DNA of 64,000 bases from positions 371,991-435,990 of the forward strand of contig NZ_FOLH01000004.1 in the NCBI RefSeq assembly GCF_900112235.1. Reading direction: 5' to 3'. The notes under the pieces were generated by a model, which was given only the letters and a program-made list of their open reading frames with translations, made no database searches and was not told the DNA's origin. Shown piece by piece: positions 46,268-56,744 of this stretch (its first letter is position 1; each line of letters begins with the position of its first letter). The stretch is from Marinospirillum celere. Its GTDB lineage: Bacteria; Pseudomonadota; Gammaproteobacteria; Pseudomonadales; Halomonadaceae. The translations under genes were made by a program, and so were the position numbers.

Positions 46268-47689
46268 CTATTTGCTACTTGCTGTTTTACGTTTTGGGAT
46301 GCCCAGGCGCTGGCGCCTTTCCCAAAGACATTTTCTTGAGATGCCCAATTTCTTTGCCAACTCGGTTTCACTCATTTGATCTTCATTTTCCTGTACGAAA
46401 CGCACAAAGTAATCTTCCAGTGAGAGGTCATCAGCGGGCAGGTGGGCAGGATCATGGTCAGCATCAGCAAACTGGCTGGTTTTGGTTTGCGGTTCGGCAA
46501 AGTTGCTGCTGATAAAACTGGCTTTCTTGATGCTGGCCGCTTTGGGTAGCTGTAAATCTTCTGCATGTAACAGGGTGTCGTCCGCCAAAATAACGGCTCT
46601 TTCTACACGGTTTTCCAGTTCCCTTACATTCCCCGGCCAGGAGTAACTCAGAAGGGCGTTGCGTGCAGATTTCGCAAAGCGTGCCTGGGGCTTGCCGAGG
46701 CGTTCGCAACTTTGCTGAAGCAGATGTTCGGCCAGCAGCAGAATGTCATCACCTCGTTCGCTGAGGCAGGGCAGTTCCAACTCAACTACATTCAGGCGGT
46801 AGTAAAGGTCAAGCCGGAATTTGCCCTGATCGACCAGAGTTTTAATGTCACGATGGGTGGCTGCCAAAAGACGAACATCTACTTTGCGTGATTCCACCGA
46901 CCCCAGGCGGCGAATCTCCCCTTCCTGTAAAACCCGTAAAAGTCGCGCCTGGGCTTCCAATGGCAGTTCGCCGATCTCATCCAAAAACAAGCTGCCGCCA
47001 TCAGCAGCTTCTATTAAGCCATTGCGACTGGTATTGGCACCGGTAAAAGCGCCTTTCTCGTGGCCGAAAAGTTCGGATTCAATCAGGGTTTCGGGTATGG
47101 CTGCACAGTTTACGGAGATCAGAGGGGCGGAATGGCGTGGACTGAGTTGATGAAGAGCACGGGCGACCAGTTCCTTACCTGTACCTGATTCACCCAGAAT
47201 TAGTACACGGCAGTCATAGGGCGCAACCTTGTGGATCTGTTGAAAAACGGCTTGCATAACATCACTTTCACCAAGCATGCCAGCAGTGTGCTGTTCTGAG
47301 GCCGGTGTTTGCGATGTCGTTTCTTCGGTTGGCTTTTGTTGACGGCGGTGCTGATTAAGAATGTGGTTAACTGCAGTCAACATTTCATCATGATCAAAGG
47401 GCTTGGCAATATAATCGACGGCACCCTGTTTCATGGCATCAACCGCTGACCTTAGGCTGGCATAGCTGGTCATGATGAGTACGGGCAGTTGTTCGCCAAT
47501 CAGCTCAGTGCCAGCTTCTCCAGGCAGGCGGAGGTCGCTGATAATCAGATCAAACTGATGAGTGTCCAGGTGTTTGCGCGCCTCAGGCACGGTGCCGGCT
47601 TCAGTGATCTGGAAACCATTACGCTCCAATAGTCTTCTCAAGGCAGAGCGGATAATGCCTTCGTCTTCAACGATCAGAATATGACTCAT
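46268..47689 (-). CDS. cbrB: Sigma-54-dependent response regulator CbrB
   Basis: A 473-aa NtrC-family activator. The receiver domain (1-120) has phospho-acceptor D52 (IISDLRLPG). The AAA+ domain (about 138-370) has Walker A GESGTGKE (166-173) and the sigma-54-contact loop GAFTGA (213-218). A C-terminal Fis-type helix-turn-helix (about 440-465, [20 protein letters not shown]) binds DNA. It overlaps the cbrA 3' end by 23 bases. In Pseudomonas CbrB activates CrcZ and carbon/nitrogen catabolic genes; the sigma-54 promoter directly downstream fits that role. The gene name rests on the SSS-kinase partner and synteny with pcnB. Confidence 0.93.
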   Translation of the reverse strand: MSHILIVEDEGIIRSALRRLLERNGFQITEAGTVPEARKHLDTHQFDLIISDLRLPGEAGTELIGEQLPVLIMTSYASLRSAVDAMKQGAVDYIAKPFDHDEMLTAVNHILNQHRRQQKPTEETTSQTPASEQHTAGMLGESDVMQAVFQQIHKVAPYDCRVLILGESGTGKELVARALHQLSPRHSAPLISVNCAAIPETLIESELFGHEKGAFTGANTSRNGLIEAADGGSLFLDEIGELPLEAQARLLRVLQEGEIRRLGSVESRKVDVRLLAATHRDIKTLVDQGKFRLDLYYRLNVVELELPCLSERGDDILLLAEHLLQQSCERLGKPQARFAKSARNALLSYSWPGNVRELENRVERAVILADDTLLHAEDLQLPKAASIKKASFISSNFAEPQTKTSQFADADHDPAHLPADDLSLEDYFVRFVQENEDQMSETELAKKLGISRKCLWERRQRLGIPKRKTASSK

Positions 47690-50627
47690 GGTCGTCAGGT
47701 ATCTCCTGGTTGGCTAGATTCGGGGATAGCGGAAATCGGCACTGGAAACAGCTACCTTTACCAAGCAGTGGGCTGGGGCTGATTGCATGAATCTGCCCTG
47801 AATGTTCTTCGACAATACTATAAACCAGTGCAAGACCCAAGCCTGTCCCTTCACCTGCTTCCTTGGTGGTATAAAAGGGATCAAAAAGATGCTCCAGTTC
47901 TTCGCTGGCTATTCCGCAGCCATCGTCATGAATTTCGATCCAAGCTTCTGAGCCCTGAAGCTTACCAGTACAGGTGATTTGCCCCTCTTCATGGGTCGCA
48001 TCCCGTGCGTTGGCAATCAGGTTAACAAAGACCTGGATTAATCGCTGGGCATCGCCCTGGATATAGAGGTCTTGGGGGCAGAGGTTTTGGTAAAAACGAT
48101 GACGTCCTTTGGGGCTTAAAGAAATTAAATTGATAGCCTCATCCAAAGTGCTGGCCAGGTTAACGGCTTCGAACTGCTGCTGCTTATCCTTGTGACGTCC
48201 AGCGTGAGAGAAGCTGACCAGTGATTGAACAATCCGGGTGATGCGTTGGGTGAGCTGAAGAATTTGTAGGCTGGTTTCACGAACCGTTTCTGGGTCTTCA
48301 GCATCATACTTGAGGTTTTGAGCCAGGGATGAAATACCGGTCACCGGATTGCCTATTTCATGGGCAACACCTGCAGCAAGGCGCCCTATGGAGGCCAGGC
48401 GCTCATTGTGGATGAGTTCATCTTCCAGGTGTTTGACGTCGCTTTGATCTTCAACCAAAAGAACGGTCCCGCCCATGAGTGCAACGGGGTCGTCCAACCG
48501 GGCTTTATGCAGGCTCAACCAGAGGTGGCCTTTTTCCAGTTCCAGGGCTTGCCGATAAACCTGCTGGCGCTCTTCAGCAAGGAAGCTATCCAATAGCTGG
48601 TTCCAGGGGGCAGGCAAGTGGCGAATTCGTGAACCTATGACCTCTTCACCGCAGATTCCAGTCAGCTTTTCCATGGCATGGTTCCACATCAGGACTTCCT
48701 GATCGCGACCTAGGGTACAAATGCCCACAGGCAAGTAAAGGAGCGTTTGGCGATGGTGGCGTCTTAGCTTGTCCAGTTCCTTGGCCATCCCGGTCAAGCG
48801 GGTGCGGTAGTCTTCAAGATGGCGTTCAACAAAATGGATATCATCATCATTGCCATTATCACTGCTTTTCCAGGGCAGGTAGCGATCAATTAATTCCTGG
48901 GCAACCGCGGGCCCCATCATACCCGACAGATTGGCTTGAATGCGATCACGCAGACGCCTGAGTGCATAGGGGCGGGCATCCTGTTCATGGAGGCTCAGTT
49001 CTTTTAAGGCACGCTGTACTTCCTGCTGGGCTGTGGTTTGTCCCAAGGGAATACTTAAAAAGCGTATGAAGTCGGCAGAATTGCGTGCTTTGAGCTGGAG
49101 GCGTTTGGAATGCAGAAGGGAGTCTTGTGAGCAGGCCTGGGCGCCAATTTTTTCTTCCTCACTGGGCTCGGTTGTCAGGGAAATAAGAATAAAAATCAAT
49201 ATGTTGAGTGTGATAGATACGAGCGTGACTTGATACCAGTCATCCATGCCAAGGAGTGGAATGACGCCTCCCGGCCAATGAAGCTCAGTGACTCCAAACA
49301 TCAGGGGTAGGCCCAAACCTATAAACCAGATGCCAAAGCCGACGGTGAGTCCAGCCAGTAACCCCTTGCGATTTGCTGCAGGCCAATAGAGCAGGGCAAG
49401 AATCCCCGGTAAAAACTGTAGCGTACCTATGAAGGCGGTTAAGCCTAGGGTGGCCAAGTCATGTTTGACGCTGAGGACCAGATAAACCAGATAGGCAATA
49501 AAAATCAGGCTGGCAATCAGCAGGCGGCGCATCCAGACCAGCCAATAATAGATATCAAACTTGGCAGGGGGCTGATACACCGTTAGTACCAGGTGATTTA
49601 AAACCATCGGGGCTAGGGCCAGGGTCATGACAATGATGGTGCCACTTGCCGCAGCCAGGCCAGCAATAAAGGATAAGAGACTCCAGTAACCTCCTAAGGA
49701 AAGACTGGCATATTCAATTGGCAGCGTGCTTTGCAATGCCTGGTGCGCCCAGTAGATGACCGGAACCGGTAAAGCGAGAAGTAGTAAAAAAAGAGGCAGC
49801 ATCCAGGTTGCTTGCATCAAGGCGTCTTCGGAAGGGTTTTCAGTGAAGATGATATGGAAGATATGCGGCATGGAAACTGCCGTGGCTACAAAGAGTAAAA
49901 GCAGTGTGCGCCATTGGTTGTCTTCCAGCGGCTGAACTGACGCTGCCAGAGTGTCGCCATGGGTGGCCAGCCAGCTTTCCAAACCCTCGAAACCACCAAA
50001 CACAGTAAACAAGGCAACGCCGCCCAGCAGTAAAAAAGCGACCAGCTTTACCAGGGATTCCAGGGCAATGGCGACCAAAAGACTTTCATGGCGCTCCTGC
50101 AGGGAAATATGACGAGCGCCAAAGAGGATGGCAAAAAGGGTGATGACAGCACAGAACACAAAAGCCAGATGGTAAGGTGAGGATTCATTGGTCAGCAGGT
50201 GGATGACATCACCGATGGCCTGAATCTGCAGAGCCAAAAGCGGCATGCTGGCAAAGAGTAATCCCAGAGTCACTAGCATACCCACCCAGCGGCTGCGGTA
50301 ACGAAAGGCGAGTAGATCAGGTAATGAGGTGAGCTGATAGGTACGGGTTAAGCGCAATAGCGGCAGTAGAAGTACCGGTGCCAGTACAAAGGCTCCGGCA
50401 ATGCCAAGATAGTAGGTTAGGTAACCATAGCCATAGCGTTCGGCCATGCCAAAAGAGCCATAAAAAGCCCAGGCACTGGCATACATCCCCAAGGCCAGAA
50501 TATAGATCAGGGGATGGCGAACCAGGCGTTTGGGTAGCCAGTCTTTTTCAACCAGCCAGCCACATGCAAAGAGCAGGGAAAGATAACCAACACCGAGAAG
50601 AAAGATTTGGGTCAGCGTGAAGCTCAT
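47667..50627 (-). CDS. cbrA: Sensor histidine kinase CbrA with sodium/solute symporter domain
   Basis: A 986-aa membrane kinase. The N-terminal half (about 1-490) is an SSS-family transporter-like domain of about 13 membrane helices (for example [26 protein letters not shown]). A cytoplasmic PAS-like domain (about 640-745), HisKA with phospho-acceptor H756 ([11 protein letters not shown]) and HATPase ([13 protein letters not shown]) follow. This transporter-kinase fusion is diagnostic of CbrA, which controls carbon/nitrogen balance and, in some pseudomonads, histidine uptake. It overlaps cbrB by 23 bases and follows the small cbrX-like gene by 17 bp. Confidence 0.94.
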   Translation of the reverse strand: MSFTLTQIFLLGVGYLSLLFACGWLVEKDWLPKRLVRHPLIYILALGMYASAWAFYGSFGMAERYGYGYLTYYLGIAGAFVLAPVLLLPLLRLTRTYQLTSLPDLLAFRYRSRWVGMLVTLGLLFASMPLLALQIQAIGDVIHLLTNESSPYHLAFVFCAVITLFAILFGARHISLQERHESLLVAIALESLVKLVAFLLLGGVALFTVFGGFEGLESWLATHGDTLAASVQPLEDNQWRTLLLLFVATAVSMPHIFHIIFTENPSEDALMQATWMLPLFLLLLALPVPVIYWAHQALQSTLPIEYASLSLGGYWSLLSFIAGLAAASGTIIVMTLALAPMVLNHLVLTVYQPPAKFDIYYWLVWMRRLLIASLIFIAYLVYLVLSVKHDLATLGLTAFIGTLQFLPGILALLYWPAANRKGLLAGLTVGFGIWFIGLGLPLMFGVTELHWPGGVIPLLGMDDWYQVTLVSITLNILIFILISLTTEPSEEEKIGAQACSQDSLLHSKRLQLKARNSADFIRFLSIPLGQTTAQQEVQRALKELSLHEQDARPYALRRLRDRIQANLSGMMGPAVAQELIDRYLPWKSSDNGNDDDIHFVERHLEDYRTRLTGMAKELDKLRRHHRQTLLYLPVGICTLGRDQEVLMWNHAMEKLTGICGEEVIGSRIRHLPAPWNQLLDSFLAEERQQVYRQALELEKGHLWLSLHKARLDDPVALMGGTVLLVEDQSDVKHLEDELIHNERLASIGRLAAGVAHEIGNPVTGISSLAQNLKYDAEDPETVRETSLQILQLTQRITRIVQSLVSFSHAGRHKDKQQQFEAVNLASTLDEAINLISLSPKGRHRFYQNLCPQDLYIQGDAQRLIQVFVNLIANARDATHEEGQITCTGKLQGSEAWIEIHDDGCGIASEELEHLFDPFYTTKEAGEGTGLGLALVYSIVEEHSGQIHAISPSPLLGKGSCFQCRFPLSPNLANQEIPDDHESYSDR

Positions 50628-50644
50628 CGAGAAGGCCTTTTCTT

Positions 50645-50815
50645 TTAGAGTTGCTCAAGGCGGCGTTTTTGTTCCAGCCAAAGCGTTGCGGCAATCAGCC
50701 CTGCCCAAATCAGAAAAGGCTTGTACCAATCGGTGCCTCCCCAGGGTACGAGAAACCAGGGAGAAAAGAGATAACCCAGAGTCACCAAAACCAGAACTAG
50801 TCGGTAGAAATGCAT
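50645..50815 (-). CDS. cbrX: Small membrane protein upstream of cbrA (CbrX-like)
   Basis: A 56-aa reading frame not large enough for most gene callers: it begins MHFYRLVLVLVTLGYLF, has a second hydrophobic segment PFLIWAGLIAATLWL, and ends with the basic EQKRRLEQL. The pattern is two membrane helices separated by a Trp/Pro-rich turn (SPWFLVPWGGTDW). Its start overlaps the gluQ 3' end by 19 bases in another frame, with GAGGAG 11 bases upstream, so translation is probably coupled. Pseudomonads have a small gene, cbrX, at this exact place and I infer equivalence from position and character. Function is unknown; an effect on cbrA expression is plausible. Confidence 0.75.
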   Translation of the reverse strand: MHFYRLVLVLVTLGYLFSPWFLVPWGGTDWYKPFLIWAGLIAATLWLEQKRRLEQL

Positions 50816-51699
50816 GTCTTCAAGGACTCCTCGGGTAGCTGGGTCACTTTGGGAACCCGTTCCAGCTGCCAGTTTTTGGCTGCTTCTTCGAGCAGGGTTG
50901 CTGGCTTTTCCTGAAGCCAGGCTGGATCAACTCTTTGTTGCAGGACCAGCAGGGAGCGATAGAGCAGTTGGGTCGCCTGAGTCGTATCCAATGCAGGCGC
51001 TAGATTTTGCTTGGAGAGCTTCTGGCCCTGCTTGTTCACTATAACGGGCAAGTGGGCGTATTGAAAAGCAGGCGCTTCGGGTTGGAGGGCCTGCGCCAAA
51101 TTAATCTGCCAGGGTGTGGAATCAAGCAGGTCGATACCTCGGACAATATGGGTAATGCCCTGCTCAAGATCATCCAGAGTAACCGCCAGTTGATAGGCCC
51201 AGAGTTGGTCCTTGCGCCGAATAACCACATCACCTGCGTCTGCCAGTGACCAGTACTGAGGGCCCTGGATAGCATCCTGCCAGCGAGCTTTGAGGTTGTT
51301 ATCAACGGCAAAGCGCCAGGCTAGAGGGCGGTTTGGATAACGTGGCCCCTGGCGACAAAAGCCAGGATAGATTGAAAAGCCAGCTAACTCCTTGCGGGTA
51401 CAGCTGCAAGGATAGGCTAGCTGCTTGTCCTGGAGCAGCTGTAAAGCCTGCTGATAAGCGGCTGAGCGTTGGCTTTGGTAAACCAGCGGACCATCCCAGA
51501 ACAGACCCAGCTGTTCAAGGCTATAGAGAATCTGGTCGGCTGCGCCTGGTTCCTCTCTGGGTGGATCCAGGTCTTCAATGCGTAGGAGCCACTTGCCTTG
51601 CTGGCTACGGGCATCCAGCCAGCTGGCCAGAGCAGTGACCAGTGAACCCAGGTGCAGGGAGCCAGAAGGTGTAGGCGCAAAGCGGCCAACATACTGCAT
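50797..51699 (-). CDS. gluQ: Glutamyl-Q tRNA(Asp) synthetase
   Basis: A 300-aa paralogue of the glutamyl-tRNA synthetase catalytic domain that glutamylates queuosine in tRNA(Asp). YVGRFAPTPSGSLHLGSLVTAL contains the HIGH-type motif; RIEDLDPPRE, zinc-type cysteines in YPCSCTRKEL and the C..C further on, and a KMSKS-like KQGQKLSKQ are present. It lacks the anticodon-binding domain, distinguishing it from GltX. It begins directly after dksA (the start codon adjoins the dksA stop), the standard dksA-gluQ pair, and overlaps the cbrX-like gene. Confidence 0.94.
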   Translation of the reverse strand: MQYVGRFAPTPSGSLHLGSLVTALASWLDARSQQGKWLLRIEDLDPPREEPGAADQILYSLEQLGLFWDGPLVYQSQRSAAYQQALQLLQDKQLAYPCSCTRKELAGFSIYPGFCRQGPRYPNRPLAWRFAVDNNLKARWQDAIQGPQYWSLADAGDVVIRRKDQLWAYQLAVTLDDLEQGITHIVRGIDLLDSTPWQINLAQALQPEAPAFQYAHLPVIVNKQGQKLSKQNLAPALDTTQATQLLYRSLLVLQQRVDPAWLQEKPATLLEEAAKNWQLERVPKVTQLPEESLKTCISTD

Positions 51700-52137
51700 T
51701 TAGCCGCCGATCTGTTTTTCCTTGATTTCTGCCAGACTTTTGCAGTCTACACAGAGAGTCGCGGTGGGACGGGCTTCAAGACGGCGGATACCGATTTCTA
51801 TGCCACAGGCATCACAGTAGCCGTAGTCCCCTTCATCAATCTTTTCCAGGGTGTCATTGATCTTTTTGATCAACTTGCGCTCACGATCACGGGTACGCAA
51901 TTCCAGGCTGAACTCTTCTTCCTGGGTCGCTCGGTCAGCCGGGTCCGCAAAGTTGCTGGCTTCTTCTTTGAGGTGCTGAACAGTGCGGTCAACTTCTTCC
52001 ATCAACTCCTGTTTCCATTGCAGCAGCAGCTTGCGAAAGTGTGCCAACTGCTCATCGTTCATGTACTCTTCCCCTTCAGCGAGTTGATAAGGGACAAAGT
52101 CTTGATTTGTTTCTAGTTGTTGATTGCTTTCTGGCAT
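51700..52137 (-). CDS. dksA: RNA polymerase-binding transcription factor DksA
   Basis: A 145-aa factor that works with ppGpp to repress rRNA promoters and activate amino-acid promoters. The coiled-coil tip has DPADRATQEEEF with D65, D68 and A70, matching the functionally critical DxxDxA of E. coli. The C4 zinc finger is C108, C111, C129 and C132 (CDAC and CVDC). Length is near the E. coli protein. It heads the dksA-gluQ-cbrX-cbrA-cbrB run. SpoT, its effector source, and an rRNA promoter with GC-rich discriminator are also in this window. Confidence 0.97.
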   Translation of the reverse strand: MPESNQQLETNQDFVPYQLAEGEEYMNDEQLAHFRKLLLQWKQELMEEVDRTVQHLKEEASNFADPADRATQEEEFSLELRTRDRERKLIKKINDTLEKIDEGDYGYCDACGIEIGIRRLEARPTATLCVDCKSLAEIKEKQIGG

Positions 52138-52263
52138 AACCGCCTCGCGACTTTAAAAATCTTCCTGTTTCGGCAACTGCCGGACGAAAAAAAGACTAGC
52201 TTATTTACTGGAATATCCGTGAAATTGCAAGACAAAGCGTATGCACTTTAGGGGGGAAATATT

Positions 52264-53214
52264 TTGAGCCTAAGCGTTGGGAAGCTGCTATCAGTAAGGT
52301 ATTGGCTGTTTTGGGCGGGTTTTCTAGGTAGTTGGCTGCTTTTTGTCGATGTTGTACGAGCGGCAGACGATCGTGAAGCCTGGCTGGCCAGCGAACAAAG
52401 AGATCATCCTTTAGTCGGGCAGCTTTGGTCTTACGCCGAACAGGATTTTGTTGATCCAGCGAATTTGTTGGCCGGCCTTGAACTCGGTTCCTGGCTCTTT
52501 ATTGGTGAACAGCACGACCATCCTGATCATCAGCGTCTGGCACTCTATTGGTTGAAAGCCTTGCAGAAATCGGATCGCCTGGGCTGGCTGGCGTTGGAAA
52601 TGGCGAGTCGAAGCCAACAGCCGCTCTTGGACCGGCACCTGGGTGCGCAGGCAGTAGCTCCTGAAGACCTGCAATGGCAGGACCGTGGCTGGCCCTGGAC
52701 GCGCTATGACGACCTGGTCCAGGCGGGACTGACTGGGTCGGCGGGAGTGATCGCCGCTGATTTGGATCGCGAAGCCCAGATGCAGGCTTATCAAGAGGGG
52801 GCACCACGTCCTGCGATCAGTGATCAGCAAGCCAAGGCACTGGATGAGTTGATCGATCAGGGTCACTGCGGTCTTTTGCCCGAGGAGCGACTACCCAGCA
52901 TGCGCCAGGTTCAGCTGGCGCGGGATCAGGCCATGGCTGAGGCCTTGAGTCAGGCCGTAGGCCACCAAGGTATCCATTTGCTGATCACCGGTTCAGTCCA
53001 CTCACGTCAAGATTTGGGTGTTGCCCGTTGGTTGCCAGGGGAGGTAAAGGTTACCAGTGTGCTCTTGCAAGCCGTTGATGAGGAGCGCCAAGAGCCACAG
53101 GCTTACCAGCCCGAAGGGATCGATAGCCTGCCGGCTTTTGACTACATCTTTTTTACCCCAGCCCTTCCTCCGGTAGATTATTGTGAAGAGCTGCGGCGTT
53201 CTCTTGAGGGCTAG
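52264..53214 (+). CDS. ChaN-like haem-binding/iron-regulated protein
   Basis: A 316-aa exported protein with an N-terminal hydrophobic segment (about 10-32, ending VDVVRA) that serves as signal or anchor; no lipobox cysteine is seen. The ChaN/DUF399 family pattern appears as WLFIGEQHDHPDHQRL, WLALEMASRSQQPLLDR, and RQVQLARDQAMAEAL near the C terminus. In Campylobacter ChaN binds haem pairs and is iron regulated; here the function is inferred from family only. The start is TTG 52264 after GGGGGAAA. It is divergent from dksA and converges on the next gene, sharing a CTAG stop overlap. Confidence 0.75.
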   Translation: MSLSVGKLLSVRYWLFWAGFLGSWLLFVDVVRAADDREAWLASEQRDHPLVGQLWSYAEQDFVDPANLLAGLELGSWLFIGEQHDHPDHQRLALYWLKALQKSDRLGWLALEMASRSQQPLLDRHLGAQAVAPEDLQWQDRGWPWTRYDDLVQAGLTGSAGVIAADLDREAQMQAYQEGAPRPAISDQQAKALDELIDQGHCGLLPEERLPSMRQVQLARDQAMAEALSQAVGHQGIHLLITGSVHSRQDLGVARWLPGEVKVTSVLLQAVDEERQEPQAYQPEGIDSLPAFDYIFFTPALPPVDYCEELRRSLEG

Positions 53215-54782
53215 TCATCAAGTTTTAGATGATCACGTATCAACTTGACCAGGGTTTGGCTGGCTGCTGGAGCATCCGTATCCACGGTTACTGCACAAGC
53301 CAGCTCACCTTCAGCCAGGGGCTCACGGTTGGCGAGCTGTTGTTCGAGAACCGCCAAGTCAGCTTCAGCAACCTTTTCGCCCGCTTGCTGGCGCTTGGTA
53401 ATGCGCCTTTTTAAGGTGGCTTCATCCGCCTTGAGGGCGATAATCAGTGAGGGCAAACCCAGGTTTTCAGCAACTGCACGCAGCCGGTCACGCTGAGCAC
53501 GTTTTAGGTTGGTTGCATCCATAGTGACTGGAAAGCAGGAGCGTAGAACCAGGTCGGCCAGTTCAGTGAGTCGCTGGTAGGTTTGTTCCGTTGCCTCGGG
53601 GGTATAAATGCCGCCGGATATGCTGGATTGGCTATTGGCTTCTGCATCCAGGCCAAATAATCGCTTGCGCTCTACATCGGAGCGGATACGAATTCCTCCC
53701 AGCTCGCGCACCACATTTTCGGTGAGGGTGCTTTTACCACTGCCAGAAACCCCGTAGGTAATCATCAAATAGGGCGGATTGAAGTCAGTATAGCTTTCAG
53801 CCAGATCGGTATAACTACGATACTGGCGCATGACAGTGGCCTTATCTTCATCGTCCAAGCCAGGTTGACCCAGGCGGAAGAGATTGATCTTGGCGCGAAC
53901 CAAGGCGCGGTAGACTTTATAGAAGCAAAGTAGCTGCAAGCCTTCGTAGTCGCCGGTTTTTTCGAGATAGTAATTAAGCGTGATGTTGGCGAGTTTCTTA
54001 AGTCCACGGTCTTCCAGATCCATGAGCAGGAATGCCAGGTCACTGATCACATCACACCAGCGAAAACCCGGGTTGAATTCGATGCAATCAAAGGCCACTA
54101 CCTTGCCTTGCCAAAGAGTGGCATTACCCAGGTGAAGGTCGCCATGACACTCACGCACATAGCCCTGAGCATGGCGCTGGTTGAAGGTTTCTTGCAAACG
54201 CTCAAAGGTATCTACTGACCAGGCTTGAAGAAGATCCAGTTGTTTGAGTGCTTCTTCATCGGTGAGTAGGCCGCGGATTTGATCAAAGTTTTGCTGAGCA
54301 GGGGCCCAGATGGCTGAGGCTGTTCCCAGGTCATCAGGGGGCGTTTGCCCAGCCAGCTGCCCGTGGAAGTCTGCAATTTCACCGGCAAGCTGCAGTAGGT
54401 GTTCTTCCTTGAGTTCCCCTCTTTGTTGCAAGCCATTCAGTAACTGGCTGTCATCAAATTGGCGCATCTTTAAGGCGTATTCAAAGGGATCGCTGGCATC
54501 ACCAACCCTGGGAGCTTCAGGGCTGCCCGAGATGGGCAGGACTTCCAGATAGAAATCAGGAGCCAGGCGCTTGTTGAGTTGCATTTCCAGTTCAAGAAAC
54601 TCTTTGCGCTTTTCCAGAGTGGAGTAATCAAGGAAACCAAAATCAACAGGTTTTTTGATCTTGTAGGCAAAGTCCCCGGTCAGCAGTACCCACGAAATAT
54701 GTGTTTCGCGGACCTGGATGGCTTCAGCGGGATGGGGAAAGGCAGCTGAAGTTTTTAGGGTCTGGATCAGGGTTTCAGTCAT
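53211..54782 (-). CDS. Fusion of aminoglycoside-phosphotransferase-like kinase and P-loop ATPase domains
   Basis: A 523-aa soluble two-domain protein. The N-terminal part is APH/choline-kinase-like, with the catalytic loop CHGDLHLGN (H213, G214, D215) and the metal-binding DCIEFNP. The C-terminal part has a P-loop GVSGSGKST (344-352) and a zeta-toxin/gluconate-kinase-like nucleoside kinase fold (IRSDVERKRLFG, DATNLKRAQR). Fusions of this type are widespread and uncharacterised; antibiotic resistance should not be assumed. It starts two bases after hemL stops and is the last gene of the hemJ-thiD-thiE-hemL run. Substrate unknown. Confidence 0.85.
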   Translation of the reverse strand: MTETLIQTLKTSAAFPHPAEAIQVRETHISWVLLTGDFAYKIKKPVDFGFLDYSTLEKRKEFLELEMQLNKRLAPDFYLEVLPISGSPEAPRVGDASDPFEYALKMRQFDDSQLLNGLQQRGELKEEHLLQLAGEIADFHGQLAGQTPPDDLGTASAIWAPAQQNFDQIRGLLTDEEALKQLDLLQAWSVDTFERLQETFNQRHAQGYVRECHGDLHLGNATLWQGKVVAFDCIEFNPGFRWCDVISDLAFLLMDLEDRGLKKLANITLNYYLEKTGDYEGLQLLCFYKVYRALVRAKINLFRLGQPGLDDEDKATVMRQYRSYTDLAESYTDFNPPYLMITYGVSGSGKSTLTENVVRELGGIRIRSDVERKRLFGLDAEANSQSSISGGIYTPEATEQTYQRLTELADLVLRSCFPVTMDATNLKRAQRDRLRAVAENLGLPSLIIALKADEATLKRRITKRQQAGEKVAEADLAVLEQQLANREPLAEGELACAVTVDTDAPAASQTLVKLIRDHLKLDD

Positions 54783-54784
54783 GG

Positions 54785-56077
54785 TTAGGCTCCTGCCTTA
54801 AGTTGGGCAAAGGCTTGTTCAGCGGCAGCCAGGGTGAAGGCCAGTTCCTTTTCACCGTGAGCGGCAGAAACAAAGCTGGCTTCATAAGCAGAAGGCGCAA
54901 GATAAACCCCCTGATCAAGCATGGCATGGAAGAACTGCTTAAACTGTTCAAGGTTGCACTGGGTGGCTTCTGCGAAGGTGGTGACCTTGGGGGCGTCGGT
55001 AAAGAAAATACCGAACATACCGCCCGCCTGCTGAGTGGTTAGTGGAATCTTGGCGGCTTGGGCACGCGCTTCCAGGCCTTCACAAAGCTTCTGGGCGTAA
55101 TCGCTGAGTTGTTGATGAAAGTTGGGCTGGCGCAATTTGTTCAGAAGCGTAATACCTGCAGCCATTGCCAGGGGGTTGCCGGATAGTGTACCGGCTTGAT
55201 AGACGGGGCCCAGAGGAGAGAGCTGGTTCATAACTTCCTCTTTGCCGCCAAAAGCACCCACAGGCAGGCCACCGCCAACGATTTTGCCTAGAGTGGTCAG
55301 ATCCGGTGTGACGGCATAGGCTTCCTGAGCACCACCCAGGGCAACCCTGAAGCCTGACATGACTTCATCAAAAATAAGCAGGGCACCTGACTGGTCACAA
55401 ACTTCACGTAGGGTTTCCAAAAAGCCAGGCTCAGGTGGAATACAGTTCATGTTGCCAGCTACTGGCTCGACAATAATACAGGCAATCTGGTCGCCGATTT
55501 CTTTAAAGCAGTCGCGTACTTCTTGGCTGTCATTGAAGGTGAGTGTCAGGGTGTGTTTGGCAAAATCTTCAGGGACACCTGGAGAGGTAGGTACGCCAAA
55601 GGTCAGGGCGCCTGAGCCGGCTTTGACCAGCAGTGAGTCGCTATGGCCATGGTAGCAGCCTTCAAATTTGACGATCTTGTCACGTCCAGTGAAACCCCGT
55701 GCCAAGCGAATGGCGCTCATGGTGGCTTCAGTACCTGAGTTGACCATGCGCACGCGATCCATAGAAGGCACCAGCTCACAAAGCAGTTCAGCCATTTCAG
55801 TTTCCAGGCCGGTCGGTGCGCCATAGGAAAGGCCCAGATCAAGCCTGGAACGAACTGCATTCAAAATATCCGGATCAGCATGCCCGGTAATCATTGGCCC
55901 CCAGGAACCGACATAGTCCAGGTAACGGCGATCATCCTCGTCCACCATGTAGGCGCCTTCGGCTTTCTTGATGAACAGTGGCGTGCCTCCCACGCTTTTA
56001 AAAGCACGTACCGGCGAGTTGACGCCACCTGGGATGGTTTTTTGGGCGCGTTCAAAAAGTTCTGCTGAGCGAGTCAT
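54785..56077 (-). CDS. hemL: Glutamate-1-semialdehyde 2,1-aminomutase
   Basis: A 430-aa PLP enzyme that converts glutamate-1-semialdehyde to 5-aminolevulinate in the C5 haem pathway. Landmarks are [19 protein letters not shown], the substrate-gating [15 protein letters not shown], the PLP-binding [13 protein letters not shown] and the Schiff-base lysine in [19 protein letters not shown]. Length is typical. Its start overlaps the thiE 3' end by 26 bases, and thiD-thiE-hemL is a conserved trio in pseudomonads. hemJ, a later haem step, lies at the head of the same run. Confidence 0.96.
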   Translation of the reverse strand: MTRSAELFERAQKTIPGGVNSPVRAFKSVGGTPLFIKKAEGAYMVDEDDRRYLDYVGSWGPMITGHADPDILNAVRSRLDLGLSYGAPTGLETEMAELLCELVPSMDRVRMVNSGTEATMSAIRLARGFTGRDKIVKFEGCYHGHSDSLLVKAGSGALTFGVPTSPGVPEDFAKHTLTLTFNDSQEVRDCFKEIGDQIACIIVEPVAGNMNCIPPEPGFLETLREVCDQSGALLIFDEVMSGFRVALGGAQEAYAVTPDLTTLGKIVGGGLPVGAFGGKEEVMNQLSPLGPVYQAGTLSGNPLAMAAGITLLNKLRQPNFHQQLSDYAQKLCEGLEARAQAAKIPLTTQQAGGMFGIFFTDAPKVTTFAEATQCNLEQFKQFFHAMLDQGVYLAPSAYEASFVSAAHGEKELAFTLAAAEQAFAQLKAGA

Positions 56078-56744
56078 GCTGTACCTCGGTTGGTAATGAA
56101 TTCAGAAGGGTATCTTTAATGGCTTGATGATACTGATGAACGGCTTGCTGGGGATTGGATTGCGCAAAAATACCTTCGACAGCGGCAATCATGCTGGCCC
56201 CGGCTGCCTTGACTTCAGCCGCTCTTGCAGGTGAGTTGATGCCGCCTATGCCAACCAGGGGTAAGCCGAGGTGAGCGGCCTGGGTAAAGATGGCCAGACT
56301 GGTGGCAGGAGCGGAAGGTTTAGTTGACGAAGGGTAGCAGCGGCCAAAGGCCAAATAGTCAGCTCCCTGGATTTTGGCTTCTTCTGCCAGCTGCAAACTA
56401 TTGTGGCAGGTGCGACCGATGAGGACATCAGGGCCCAGGTAATCCCGCGCTTGCAGAAGCACGCCATCTTCCTGGCCAAGATGAATGCCATCTGCGCCAC
56501 TGGCTTTTGCCAAAAGCACATCATCATTGATGATTAAAAGGCAGCCATAATGGCCGCAAAGCTCTGCAAGGCCTCTTGCCTGACGCAGGGCTTTACTGGC
56601 ATCAGCCTTTTTGTCTCGGTATTGCAGGCAGCTGAGACCTGCTTTTAACGCGGACTCAACAGCCATGAAGAGCTGGGTATCATCAGGCAGCAGCTGCGGG
56701 TCCGTGATCGCGTAGATTCCGTTAAGCTGTTGGCGGTCAGACAT
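56052..56744 (-). CDS. thiE: Thiamine-phosphate synthase
   Basis: A 230-aa TIM-barrel enzyme joining the hydroxymethylpyrimidine pyrophosphate and thiazole phosphate halves of thiamine. Motifs are [25 protein letters not shown] (pyrophosphate contacts), [19 protein letters not shown] and [17 protein letters not shown] use ATG 56744, with AAGGA eight bases upstream; an upstream extension to 56786 is not conserved. It overlaps thiD upstream by eight bases and hemL downstream by 26, implying tight translational coupling. No TPP riboswitch is seen in front of this run. Confidence 0.94.
   Translation of the reverse strand: MSDRQQLNGIYAITDPQLLPDDTQLFMAVESALKAGLSCLQYRDKKADASKALRQARGLAELCGHYGCLLIINDDVLLAKASGADGIHLGQEDGVLLQARDYLGPDVLIGRTCHNSLQLAEEAKIQGADYLAFGRCYPSSTKPSAPATSLAIFTQAAHLGLPLVGIGGINSPARAAEVKAAGASMIAAVEGIFAQSNPQQAVHQYHQAIKDTLLNSLPTEVQHDSLSRTF

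Noticed and set aside
53211..54782. Aminoglycoside resistance gene
   Set aside because: The APH-like domain is fused to a P-loop kinase of a widespread uncharacterised family in a housekeeping operon; nothing indicates drug modification.
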